From Deroplatys truncata (Eukaryota; Arthropoda; Insecta; Mantodea; Mantidae), in contig CM060984.1 of the NCBI GenBank assembly GCA_030765065.1, forward strand, positions 1,932,001 through 1,996,000: a stretch of 64,000 nucleotides of DNA. Reading direction: 5' to 3'. Below the pieces are notes generated by a model. The model ran no database searches and was not told the DNA's origin. It worked only from the letters and a program-made list of their open reading frames with translations. Position numbers and translations under genes: made by a program. Below are positions 46,764-58,142 of the stretch, piece by piece. How positions within the stretch are numbered: the stretch's first letter is position 1; the number at the start of each line of letters is the position of its first letter.

Positions 46764-49191
46764 CACTTGTGACTGTGGCTTTTCAACTTCATGAATCAAA
46801 TTATGTAATTTCAAAGCTGACAACTGAGTAAAGCTCTTATCACAAGTTTTGCAGGCGTATGGCTTTTCACCCCCATGAATAAATTTATGTCTTTTCAAAC
46901 TTGACAACACAGTAAAGCTCTTATCACAAATTTCACATTTGTGAGGCTTTTTACCCTCGTGTATCAAATTATGCGACTTTAAATGTGACAAATGAGTAAA
47001 GCTCTTCTCACAAACTTCACACCTGTGGGGCTTTATGCCCTCATGTATTAAATTATGTGATTTCAAATGTGACAACCGCGTAAAACTCTTCTCACAGATT
47101 TCACACTTATGAGGCTTTTTGCCCTCGTGTATAAAATTATGTGATTTCAAAGATGACAACTGAGTGAAACTTTTCTTACATATTTTACAGTTAAAAGGCT
47201 TTTTATCCTCATGTATCACATTATGAGATTTCAAATCTGACAACCTAGGAAACCTCTTCTCACAAATTTCACATTTGTGAGGCTTTATACCCTCATGTAT
47301 AAAATTATGCAATTTCAAAGATGACAAATGAGTAAAGCTTTTCTCACAAATTTTACACTTGTGTGGCTTTTTACCCTCATGTATCAAATTATGTGATTTC
47401 CAAGTTGACAAATAAGTAAAGCTCTTCCCACAAGTTTCACACTTGTGCGGTTTTTTACCTTCGTGTATCAAATTATGCAATTTCAAAGACGATAAATGAG
47501 TAAAGCACTTTTCACAAAAGTCACACTTGTAAGGCTTTTTACCCTTGTGTATCGAATTATGTGATTTCAAAGTTGACAAATAGGTAAAGCTCTTCCCACA
47601 AATTTCACACTCGTGAGGCTTTTTGCCTTCATGTATCAAATTATGCAATTTCAAAGATGACAAATGAGTAAAGCTCTTTTCACACATTTCACACTTATGA
47701 GGCTTTTTATCCCCATGTATCAAACTATGTGATTTCAAAGTTGACAAATGAGTAAAGCTCTTCTCACAAATTTCACACTCATGAGGCTTTTTGCCCTTAT
47801 GTATCAAATTGTGCGTTTTCAAAGAAGATAAAAGAGTAAAGCTTTTCTCACAAACTTCACATTTGTGAGGCTTTTTACCTTCATGTATCAAACTATGCGA
47901 TTTTAAAGATGACAAATGAGTGAAGTTTTTCTCACAAATTTCACACTTGTGAGGCTTTTTACCTTCATGTATCAAACTATGCCTTTTCAAATGTGACAAC
48001 CGAGTAAACCTTTTCTCACAAACTTCACAGTTGTGAGGTCTTTTACCTTCATGAATCAAATTATGTCTTTTCAAATGTGACCAATGAGTAAAGCCCTTCT
48101 CACAAATTTTACACTTGTGAGGCTTTATATCCTGATGTATCAAATTATGTCTTGTCAAATGTGACAAATGAGTAAAGTTCTTCTCACAAATTTCACACTT
48201 GTGAGGCTTTCTACCCTCATGTATCAAATTATGTGATTTCAAATGCGACCAATGAGTAAAGCTTTTCTCACAATTTTCACACTTGTGAGGTTTTTTCCCT
48301 TCATGTATCAAAATATGTGATTTCAAAGATGACAAATGATTAAAGCCCTTCTCACAAAATTCACACCTGTGGGGCTTTTTACCCTCATGCATCAAAGTAT
48401 GGGATTTTAAATATGACAAAAGAGTAAAGCTCTCACATTTGTGAGGCTGTTTGCCCTCATGTACCAAATTATGCGATTTCAAAGATGACAAATGATAAAA
48501 GCTCTTCTCACAAATTTCACACTTGTGAGGCTTTATACCGTCATGTGTCAAATTATGAGATTTCAAATGTGACAAAAGAGTAAAGCTCTTGTCACAGATT
48601 TCACACTTGAAGGGCTTTTTACCCATATGTATCAAATTATGCAACTTTAAAGCTGACAACCAAAGAAATCTTTTTTCACAAATTACACACTTGTGAGGCT
48701 TTTTGCCCTCATGTATCAAATTATGTGATTTCAAATGTGATAACCGAGTAAAGCTCTTCTCACAGGTTTCACACTTGTGAGACTTTTTACCCTCGTGTAT
48801 CAAACTATGCAATTTCAAAGCTGACAACTGGGTAAAGCTCTTCTCACAAATTTTACACATGTGAGGCTTTTTACCCTCATGTATCAAATTATGCAATCTC
48901 AAAGATGACAAACGAGTAAAACTCTTCTTACAAATATTACACTGGTGTGGCTTTTCCCCCTTATGAATCAATAAAGCCCTGCTGTAAATTTTATCCTCAT
49001 CACTGCACTTACCGGATTGTTCTGAGTTAATACGTTTTTCTACATGTGATGTTTTTGTGACATCACTTTCTTTACTTTCACTTTCAGGACAATTGTTTCC
49101 ATAACTGAAGCTTGTATTTTTATCTAAGGCTTCAGCAGAGGGCAATGGTGAATCACCACTGCTATCACCAGAAACTGCTTCTGTGCATAAT
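46761..49191 (-). CDS. C2H2 zinc-finger protein, terminal exon with 26 fingers
   Basis: About 2.4 kb open on the minus strand encodes an acidic/Ser-rich leader (about 80 residues) and 26 tandem 28-residue C2H2 fingers. The typical finger is HKCEICEKSFTHLSSLKSH plus NLIHEGKKP. Finger 7 has lost four residues including the second Cys. Linkers are EGKKP rather than TGEKP. Such proteins bind DNA in the nucleus. No KRAB, ZAD or BTB is seen here; any would lie in upstream exons. The frame stays open upstream of the nominal start, which is only a TTG at 49145-49143. It meets a 3' splice site 'ctgtttcag' at 49200-49192 with a branch-like 'tactaaat' (49211-49204). I therefore treat this as the last exon with exon start 49191. 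The frame is intact in a window of broken genes, which argues for selection. Confidence 0.88.
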
Positions 49192-49211
49192 CTGAAACAG
49201 GCGATTTAGTA
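49192..49211 (-). promoter_or_regulatory. 3' splice site and branch-like motif of the zinc-finger gene
   Basis: Minus strand reads 'tactaaat', 4 bases, then 'ctgtttcag' and the exon. The spacing from branch A to AG is short but usable. The pyrimidine tract is brief. The upstream exons lie somewhere above 49.2 kb and were not found. Confidence 0.55.
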
Positions 49212-49855
49212 TTAGGTACAATAATCAAAGAATGAAGGCAATTATTTGTGAAAAGAGAATGTCTGTTTGCTAACAATCTTCAACTGTATTTACAAATTTT
49301 TCATGTAGAGCCCTCATTGCTAATTACAGCCAAAATAACTTCCTTAATCTGCAATAAGTAAGAGTGATCTAAGTAACTATGGGTGTGGAGTTACACACAT
49401 CGTGCAATAATTTGACTTTTTTAAACATGACGGCTAAGAGAAGGGAATAAGTGAAAGGAAAGATTGACATAGTTGCACTGGGATGCATAACATTAATACT
49501 GCTCATAATTATAGTTGAAATTAATCAATGACCTCAGGAATGGCAGCAAGTACTGGGAAAAATCTTTATTAAAATTGACAGTATGAAGCAATAAAATGAC
49601 TAGAATAGCAAAGGAACTATAAGAAGAAATAAAGGAGAGAGTACAACAAATGCCAAGACAAATGGAAGAGCTGAAACCAAGAGTGGAAAGAGCTGAATAG
49701 AGAAGCAGAAGATTTAACCTGGTTTTTACAGGAGTGAAGGATAGAAGAGGGAAATGGCCTGTAGAAGAAATAGAATTAGTCCTGAGAGAGAAATTAGAAA
49801 TGGAGCTAAACGGCTGAGAAATATTAGATTCTTTCACAGAGGGAAGGAGGACTGG

Positions 49856-50148
49856 GGTGTCGTCCTCTGTGGCGTAGTGGCTACCATGCCAGCCTCTAGT
49901 TCCCGAGGTCATGGGTTCAAGCCCGGTGGAGGGCGATGGATTTTTTTGGGGGCGTAAAAATCCTTAGCATGGCTTCCTTCAGAAGGGAGGTAAAGCTGGT
50001 GGTCCTGTGTCGTAGATTTACAGCACGTAAAAGAACCTCAAGCCTGATAGAGGTCTTGGAGCAAAATTACAGGTTTTTACGCCCAATATAGAATGGGACG
50101 CTAAGGACCATAGCAGTTAAAGAGTGTCCATAAATAAAAAAGAACTCA
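49856..50148 (+). mobile_element. tRNA-derived SINE, copy 7, with TSD
   Basis: Full-length copy with head 'cctctgtggcgtagtggctacc', B box 'catgggttcaagcccggtgg' and tail 'ccataaataaaaaag'. 8-bp direct repeats 'aggactgg' lie at 49848-49855 and 50149-50156. It interrupts the ORF1-like region of LINE copy 2. Confidence 0.92.
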
Positions 50149-50153
50149 AGGAC

Positions 50154-50155
<2 letters not shown>

Positions 50156-50203
<48 letters not shown>
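50156..50203. repeat. (GA)n microsatellite
   Basis: About 24 uninterrupted GA units, directly beyond the right target duplication of SINE copy 7. Confidence 0.97.
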
Positions 50204-50206
<3 letters not shown>

Positions 50207-52195
50207 GTAAAGTTTGCATCAATGCTACCTATATATGACATACCAAAAAATACAGAAAAACTAAAGTGAGCAATATATTTATTAATAAAAGACCTTACTT
50301 ATAACTAAAGAGTAAAGAAAGGAGAGACAATCCAATAGATGAAGGAAGTGAGAGCTAGGGGCAAGAGAGCCTTCATCAGAAATATGAAACTCTGGATAGG
50401 AGAGGAAATATCGAGATGCCAGCAAAATGGACCTAATGAACATCACGGCCAGGCAAAGAGGTGATATAAGCAGGACGATAAGGCTAAGACAAGAGAAAGA
50501 AGTAACACCACAGCAAAACACAGGAAGTCCGAGGAAGCAACGGGTGAGCAAATGGATGTTTGGAGAATTGGCCGATGGAGCGACCAAAGTCACGGTCAGA
50601 AGGTGTACGTAACGATGACATGATGCAAGTGAATATCACCAGAGAAGAGCTTGCTGCATACCATGAGTCAGCTGACTGGAGAGATGGCATCAGAAACGAA
50701 TACATCAAGGTAATGTCGGCATTACATGAACTATTGTAGTGACCAAAGGAGCAAGTGCTGGTCATATAGTGCACATGGGAAGGGAATTACTGTGGTACAA
50801 AATTATTAAATAAGGGATCAAGTAGAGAGAGAGTACTTTAAAGGAAATGTATGAACAAAACACATTCTGTATAAAAGTGCAGTGGGAAGTTACAGAAGAG
50901 GTGCATCAGGATAGAGGACTTTGGCGGGGCTGTAAGTTGACCCCTATACTGTTTAATCTATTTGTAGTTGATGTGTCAGAGACTGAAGGCAGTTAATAAT
51001 CATATAACTACAATTAATAATAAAGAAATCCCAGGACTGTTATAAGCAGATGACTTCTACTTAAATTCATACATAGTGGTAGATTCAAGAAAGTTAGTAA
51101 ATGAAATTGAAAGGTATTGTAAAGAATGGGTCTTAAAGTTAATGTTGACAAAACTAAGATGATGGTATTTAAAAAGGCAGCAAATTAACAAAAGAAGAGA
51201 GCTGATTATTTCAGGGCAAAGAAATTCAAACTGTGAAGGATTTTATTTATTTGGGTATAAAATTTAATAGCATTGGGGAGGTGGAGGAAACTTAAGGAGG
51301 CATTGGCGAAAGGAAAATCAGCATTGAAATAGGTCAGCAAATACCTTCAATGATGAAGTGACGTGGTTGGAACAGATCTTTAAGTTTGGTGGAGTCAAGA
51401 TGGCTGTACGGAATAGAGATCTGGGGTGCAGGAGAAAAGATGAACATGTTTCATAAAATTGTTTTAAAGAGTTCCATATAATAACGAGCTACGTAGAATT
51501 AGGCAAAGTGGGTGAGTGAGTGACTGAGGGATGATTATGGATCGAGTGCTGAAATATTGATTTAGAATTTATCACTTACCACAGGGGCACATTTTGAAAG
51601 ATTGCTTAAATGTACAAGAGAAGTGTATTCACTCAAAGAATTGGCTAGGTGAAATCAGGAACCAAATTACAATAAATGGTATGATTGCTATATGGCTAGG
51701 ATTATAATGAATATTTCTTAATACTCACAATTACAAAACTAAATCACATACATTTTAGATAATAATATTCGAAATATATTAGGCTATTTATGCTATCAAT
51801 TCTCTTCTTGATTGCTTGTCTATGCTAATCTATGGCCTCAACACACACAACTCCTGGCTATGACAACGAAGGAAGGGTATGTTGACAGGATTCTGGGAAT
51901 TAGTTAGATGCCAGTTGGAAGATATGGATAGATGGAATCTATGGGCAATGGTGGAGAAAAAAGGTTCTTTAAAATTTTGTATGCATTCTGGAAGTAATGA
52001 TGGGAAAGGCATGCACAATGAGAAATGTAATAGGGATCAAAGAGACGATATTGCATGGTTTAAACTGGAGTTTCGAGGTTAAAAGGTTGCAGGGGAGGGA
52101 CAGAAGAAGGGATTTGCCCTTTATGCAGGGATAAAGAAGATGCAATCCATATTCTATTAAAATACAAAGGCACAGATATGCCTTAAATAAGCTTA

Positions 52196-53640
52196 AATTA
52201 TCTTTCAATTTTATTAATATTAAGTCACTTCTTTGTAACAGACTTTACATCTCTTTGTATAATTATAGTTACTCTAGTAACGTACTTTACAAAGAATATA
52301 ATATACTAAATATATCTGTAGTTCGTTGGCCAGTTGCTACTACAAAATGTAATAATATAGGCACATAAAATGACTATAATAAACAGCAATATCTGAATTA
52401 GACAGCTTACAATTAAAATAAGTGTACTGCATGTCATATTAGGTCTGTTTTTCTCTCTTAAACCTTTCATAGTATAACCTTAGTCATAAGAAAATTTATT
52501 CACCACTTTCATACTTTTCTTTTTCCCTTTCTTTGTCTCTTTTCAATTTCATACTTTCTAATATGCTGACTTTGTCAGTGCATATTTTGACATGTGTGTA
52601 TATATGACCTTCCTCACCAGCACCTGTGTTTTGCACCTGACCAGATTTGCTATTTCATCAGAAAATTCAAATGATGAGACAGATTAATTTTCAGGCTCCA
52701 CAAGCCATTTCAATATTTGTGGTATTTGTTGTTCCATTTTGAAATTCTTACTATTATAGCAAAGACTGACTCTGCAGAATGTGACCAGAGAATGTAAAGC
52801 ATGTCAATAACGTGAATTCTTACGTTGAACCCCAGAAAGAATAACATGATAACCTGACAATGATGTACCACCAATGCCCAACATGTGAGCGCCGCACTCA
52901 GTTCAATACACATGTTACCTCTTCTTTCATTTGTAGGGTACAGGAATTTCAAAAGATCTCTGTAGCATAAATCAACTTGCTCTATTAACATACTTTGAAA
53001 GGTACACATAGTCTCCAACAGTTTGTTTTAAAGGTAAATAAGATAAGTGACTTTCAATATCAAAGTGAGTGCAGTGCTGCCAGATTAAGAGTCAAGAAGA
53101 AATGGATCTGGTCAGTAAATCAAACCACAAACTAATTTGTTAATTGTAAAGTATAATCATAGTCTGGCAGCAGCTATAACAGTTGTAGAAAGTAACCCTG
53201 AGTCAGCTCCAGGCCATATCAACTCCGTAAAGAGTACAAAGAAACTTTATTCCTTAATCTGCAAAATGATTAAGTTACTAATAAAATCTTTCAAATAAAA
53301 ACATGTTATGTTTGTGGCAATACTGCAACGAGAATTACATCAACTTTAATGTTTTCTTTAAAAACAACAATTGCTGTGTGGCAATCATAACAAAGTGGTT
53401 ATCTATAAGCCAATAGAATGACTTTCTCCAACCACTCTTCTTGCAAAGGTCCATTTTAATGTTAATTGAGATAGTTATTGGCACATTTTGGTGTCGGTAC
53501 AAGAGGCTTTCAAATTCAGCATCATAAGAAACAAATGAATGACAACTTAATACTTCAAAATAGTATAAAGTATTCAAATATTCAAACCATTAATGGTTAA
53601 TGTTACAAAAATATATCTGATATAAATTTTTTTAATAAAA
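52196..53640. other. AT-rich, no recognisable feature
   Basis: Minus ORFs at 52710-53018 and 53335-53577 have no motif. No repeat family recognised. Confidence 0.4.
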
Positions 53641-53669
53641 TGTAGAGCCATGTTGGTCTGGAGTATCTC

Positions 53670-53826
53670 CACGTTCATTTGCATTCAAATTTGGCAGAGG
53701 GCGATGGATTTTTTTCAGGCATAAAACTCCTTAGCATGGCTACCTGCAGCAGAAGGGAAGTAAAGCCGGTGGCCCTGTGTCGTGGATTTACGGCATGTAA
53801 AAGAACCTCAAACCTGTAAACAGACC
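53670..53826 (+). mobile_element. tRNA-derived SINE, copy 8 (fragment)
   Basis: Starts in a decayed B-box region ('attcaaatttggcagagggcgatgg') and continues to 'cggcatgtaaaagaacctcaaacctg'. Lacks the 3' third and tail. Confidence 0.8.
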
Positions 53827-53859
53827 CGAGCCCACTGTTACATAGACTTTTTCGCTTCC

Positions 53860-54985
53860 AATAGCTGGCTTGATAGATTCAAACAAAGACATGGAGTAGT
53901 ATATTGGTTAGTGACAGTGATGTAAAGTGCTTCCACCGTTACATGCGGACAAGTTATGTGAGAAATGTCACGGTGGCAAGCTGTGCTCATTGCTGCAAAT
54001 TGCCACTGTGGGAAAATCACTCGAACCCCGATGATTTAAGAATGTTAAAAAACTATCCTGTCAATATAAGAACCAGTCACATGACTGAAGACTTGTCACT
54101 TGGCTGAAAGACTTAGATCAAAAAATTATTAAAACCACAGAAAAAACCTGCTTTTCATTGATAATGGACCTGCTCACCAAAAAAATGTGAATGTGAAGAA
54201 CATAGAACTTTCATTTCTGCCTTCCAACACAACCAGTAAGCTTCAAGCAATGCATTAAGGGGTGATAAAAATTACTAAACCAATTTTATCAGAAGCATGT
54301 TGCTCTATGATATTTGCAGGGCTTTCAAAATGGAGATTAAATTAAACTGAGTTTTATTTATGGATGTCCTTTAACTGCTATGGTCCTTAATGTCGCATTC
54401 CATATTGGGCATGGAAGACCAGGAATTTTGCTCAGAGGCCTCTCTATCAGGCTTGAGGTTCTTTTATGTGCCGTAAATCTATGACATAGGACCACCTTCA
54501 GGAGGAAGCCATGTTAGGAATTTTTACACCTGAAAAAATTCATCTTCCTGCACCGGGTTTCAAGCCACGACCTCAGGAACCAGAGGCTAGCATAGTACCC
54601 CTAGACCATGGAGGACATAAAAAATGGAGATGAAAATGGCATCATCTTGCTGGATGCTATGAATTTCATCTCTGCTGCATGGGATGGGATTAATGCTCAC
54701 ATCATTGCCAACTGTTTCAGGAGAGCAGGATTTTTTTAAAGTAAGATTCTTAACTTTATTACATTACTTATTAGGCTGTTATTGGCCATCCGTGTTGAGT
54801 AAAAACGAGTGCCCTTGAGACAATGGAAGATGAGTACTGGGTTGCTGTACGGGAAAGTTGAGGGAGATGTAAACTTGGAGGGTTTTGTGTCAGTTGATAT
54901 CTCAAGTGTTGACAACATTGTTGCAGATCATGCTGCAGTTGCCACTACTGCTCATCAATCTGAAGAGGAAAACGTCCCCACATGA
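53860..54985 (+). pseudogene. Tigger/pogo (DDE-1, CENP-B-like) transposase relic, split by SINE
   Basis: Plus-strand blocks follow in order: SWLDRFKQRHGVV (end of the CENP-B-type HTH), EKCHGGK and VGKSLEPR near 53965-54035, FKNVKKLSCQYKNQ and TWLKDLDQKIIK near 54040-54125, and a degraded DNGPAHQKNV with NIELSFLPSNTTSKLQAMH near 54165-54255 (DDE-1 core with catalytic Asp). After the SINE come LLDAMNFISAAWDGINAHIIANCFRRAGFF, and a VNLEGFVSVDISSV tail near 54870-54910. These are diagnostic of pogo/Tigger transposases. Stops and shifts throughout; the N-terminal HTH is mostly missing. Confidence 0.82.
54338..54620 (-). mobile_element. tRNA-derived SINE, copy 9, with 11-bp TSD
   Basis: Reverse-oriented copy: tail complement 'actgagttttatttatgg' on the left, head complement 'ctagaccatggaggac' on the right. 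Direct repeats 'aaaatggagat' at 54327-54337 and 54621-54631. It splits the Tigger relic, so is younger than it. Confidence 0.93.
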
Positions 54986-55335
54986 ACTGAAGCTGGAGAG
55001 CAATAAGTTTGGTTAGGAAATACATTAGCGTTGATAGAACTTTATAAAAAAAATGTAATAATTGCTAGTAGCAGTATGAGTACATGCCAATCAACAATCC
55101 AAGACTTTTTTCTAAGAAATGATCCCTTCTTCATTTTATACTATACTGCACCCGATTCTTCAAAAATAAAATGTATAGTGTATTTCCTTTAAATGGTGTC
55201 AAAATTGTTTTTTCATACTAACAAATCATATTCCATGTGTAACGCTATTGATTAGACAGTTCCTTGAACAGTGTAATTAGCGTTTTAGATAGAGCAAGTC
55301 TCTTCTGTAGTTATTAGGAATGCATTATCACAAAA
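54986..55335. other. No recognisable feature
   Basis: AT-rich sequence between two transposon relics; may include the untranslated end of the Tigger element. Confidence 0.4.
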
Positions 55336-55339
55336 CCAT

Positions 55340-55840
55340 CCAACATTTTGAGAAGATTGCAGGCAGAGTTAAACTGTGACGACTCTTTGTGCAATTGTAT
55401 CACTTACAGGCGACCTGAAAGTTAGTCAGCAGGAAACCCGACTCTGGACAAGGTATGCTGCCACAACTAAGGCCAAGTGATGCTTGTCATTCTGATCGAC
55501 TTCCTTCATCAAAGAAGAATGGTTGAGCTTATGATAACAAATAACTTCAACAATTGTTCTCGTACGTGAGACTCACTTGATAACTCATCAACATCCATAG
55601 TCCCCCTCATTTATAATTTGTTTGGACCATTTAAAGAAGCACTGAGGGGTCAGTAACTCGTAGATGATGCAGCATTCGAGGAGTTTGTACACAACTGGTT
55701 GCCGGCATTACTTTCTTTAAGGAAGGAATAAAAGAATTACCATTTCACTGGGAAAAGAACACTCAGAAATAAGGAGACTACGTAGAAAAGTGAAACAGTA
55801 CTGTTCTACGTTCTCATTGTTTCAATAAAGAATGTGGTTT
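55340..55840 (+). pseudogene. mariner-like transposase C-terminal relic
   Basis: Around 55600-55790 the plus strand, across frames, gives HPHSPPHL, a FVWTI...GPFKEALRGQ block, ITFFKEGIKELPFHWEKN and a GDYVEK end. This matches the mariner pattern PYSPDLAPSDYHLFGPLKEALRG, FFxxGIxKLxxRWxKCIxxxGDYVEK. The second and third catalytic region is degraded (SPDLAP is SPPHL). The N-terminal half is not convincingly readable. A different lineage from the minus-strand relic at 17.4 kb. Confidence 0.6.
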
Positions 55841-56579
55841 ATATTTTATCTACCATTGTATAAGGTATACAACCATCCACAGCACCTCATAAGTTGTGTT
55901 ACCATCAGTTCAAGAACACAGCGACCTTACTAACTTGTGCCAACAATGGATGATGTGAAGCATTGGCTTCCTCTCTCACAAGTTGTATAAGTAGCCCTGG
56001 CAAATCATCAGTCTCAAAGGTTGTTTACATAATCACAGCAAGGGAACTTTAACCCATTGTTGCCACCTTCTCATTTGTTGGCTCAACTATAATGTTAGTT
56101 TGACGAATCTTCTCCCTTAATACAATTATTTGGCATACTGAGCTAGAAAATTAATTATAATACACTTTGGTATCACATGTGTATAGTAGCTTTATATGCT
56201 GTCTCTTGGTTGTGACTATACATATGCAATATCTGCGACATTTTACACAAGTTTTTCAAGTGACAACTATTTTCTACTCCATGGCATTCTGAATTAAATG
56301 TCACAATTCTAATTCTAATGTGTTGTATTCCAGTAGATAGGCTTTGTAAATCCTTTTTAGCAATTTACAAACTGAAAACAGGTGTTTTGTAGCCCATGTC
56401 AGTCAGAAAGAGTATAACTATTGAATGGTGAAGGTAATTAAAGAAATAGATAAATATACCATTATAAACAGGATTGACTGTCACTTTTAACTTCTATTTC
56501 ATTAACTGAGGAGCTTTGAATAAAGTTTTCAGGAGAGAGGAAACGCTGATATCTCCTAAACTTACCATCATCCTCCATA
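55841..56579. other. No recognisable feature
   Basis: AT-rich; no motif on either strand. Confidence 0.4.
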
Positions 56580-56814
56580 CCTGGCACGGGTTTAAATCTG
56601 TCGGAGGGTGATGGGTTTCTTCAGGTGTAAACATCGTTAGCATGGCTTCCTTTGAAATGGAAACAAAGCCAGTAGTGCCATATGAGATTTATGGAACATA
56701 AAAGACTCTCAAGCCTGATAGAGGCCTCTGAGCAAAATTTCAAGTTTGTCACATCCAATGTAGAATCATAGTAGTTAAAGAGTGTCCATAAATAAAACTC
56801 AATTTAATTTTTAA
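56580..56814 (+). mobile_element. tRNA-derived SINE, copy 10 (5'-truncated)
   Basis: Begins at the B box ('cacgggtttaaatctgtcggaggg') and runs to an intact tail 'ccataaataaaactcaattt'. 5' truncation is usual for LINE-mobilised copies. Confidence 0.85.
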
Positions 56815-58029
56815 TTTCCTAAACTTACAGTACTTTATAAAGCTGTTCAAACTGAAATATGGTGGAAATGCCCCTTTGTAAATACTATTTCTACAAAAAT
56901 CATCTATAATTAAAAATGTTTTGTACTTAGTGCACTTTGTACATATACTGAAAATAGTACCTTGAACATTAAGAAAAATTGACATTTACTGATATTTTAA
57001 TAAACAATTTCAATTTCATTTACAAAAGCAGTTATATACTTTGTGCATTTATTGGGAAAAAAAGTGAGTGTTCAAATTTCTACTTGTCACTTCTTTCAAC
57101 AAACACAACTGTATTTAAGCAATGTTCACTTTTTCCTCCTGAACATCTTCTGTAAGACTGCATCTTCTTTACTTTGCTTTACCCTTGACCTATATATAGC
57201 TCTGTTTTATGTCAATGGTTTACAGGGATGTCAAAAGTTCATTAGATTTGAATCTTATCACTTTATATGAATAACAACACAAGAAAATGACAACTTAATA
57301 CATTTCAATATTTTTTTTTTAAAAGTAGTATGAAAGACAAAACAATACAGAACGTTATGTCAGTATCCTTTGCAGACATGCCAGTGCATTTATTTGCATA
57401 ACACAAAAAATACATTTCAATGACATAACACAGGCTATTTATCTCAGATTTGCTTTTCATCGTTTCCTGCTACAATTATTTCCTTTTCCATACTTAGCAA
57501 ATCTACTATTACAGCTTCTTTGCCACAACTCCCCATCACAGACCTTCAAGTAAGGAGATTCATTTTCTTCATTTAGGATGATGTAACACTCCCTAAGGAA
57601 GTAATATCTTGGCAGTAGTATGTACACTTCTAGTTCCACTGAACACAAACACAGCATGTGTTGTGTAAACAATTCTTTGCTTCTGTAGCACAGTGCATTT
57701 GTCTCGATGAACAAGCACTTTCTGAACAAACTGCTGCATTTCAAAGCCATTTTATGATAGGAAAGAGTGCTATTTGAAAGAAATGAATTGCACACATCCA
57801 TTCAACACTATCAAAATAGGGGGAATACATATCAAAAAGCATTTCGTCCACAGGTGGAGTTACTGCATTTTGTTCCGATGGTCCTCAACTGTTAAAACAT
57901 GGCCAACTGTATATGTTGTTCAAATACAATTTAACAGCCTTTTATTTTTCCACACATCTCTGCAGATTAATAGAAACTAACCGGTTTTTTTATGTAATAT
58001 TTGAATAAGGTAGTAACAGTGATGTCGCA
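56815..58029. other. No recognisable feature
   Basis: The 114-codon minus ORF at 57457-57801 is Cys/Leu-rich with no motif I recognise; other ORFs are short. No repeat found. Confidence 0.4.
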
Positions 58030-58142
58030 GTTGGAACACTCAACATCATTTACATTTTTTGCATCTTGAAAGCTTTCGAGAATAAGTAGCTCTTGAAACT
58101 GGTCAAGACACAAAAACTGTAAATGATGTTAAGTTTTCCAAC
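58030..58142. repeat. 113-nt imperfect hairpin
   Basis: Arms 58030-58081 and 58091-58142 (52 nt each) are inverted copies around a 9-nt loop ('ataagtagc'). They share 'gttggaa', 'aacatcatttaca', 'tttttg', 'tcttga' and 'tttc(g/a)aga' in register, with about nine mismatches. In a minus-strand transcript several mismatches would be G-U pairs. The shape suits a tiny MITE or a small-RNA hairpin precursor. No sequence evidence for transcription. Confidence 0.8.

Larger units (their letters stand above)
49590..52195 (+). mobile_element. LINE family 1, copy 2 (decayed, with SINE insertion)
   Basis: 49590-49855 encodes an ORF1-like coiled coil (IKERVQQMPRQMEELKPRVERAE), then RSRRFNLVFTGVKDRRGKWPVEEIELVLREKLEM, typical of the RNA-binding region of LINE ORF1. 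A SINE and a (GA)n tract follow. From 50880 comes RT block LWRGCKLTPILFNLFVVDVSE, then IPGLL, a stop, ADDFYLNS (the ADD site, about 51045). YLGIKFNSIGE and WLYGIEIWGAGEKM follow. A CPLC...HILLKY tail lies at 52113-52165. The order matches copy 1. Endonuclease sequence is missing or unrecognisable. Confidence 0.75.

Noticed and set aside
49143-49145. TTG as the translation start of the zinc-finger protein
   Set aside because: The frame remains open upstream to a convincing 3' splice site, so this is mid-exon.
46761-49145. Direct functional link between the zinc-finger array and the neighbouring 77-bp minisatellite
   Set aside because: Only proximity (about 8.5 kb) and general precedent support it; no binding motif could be computed here.
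57457-57801. 114-codon minus ORF as a Cys-rich secreted protein
   Set aside because: No signal peptide-like start, no motif, and length within chance for this window.
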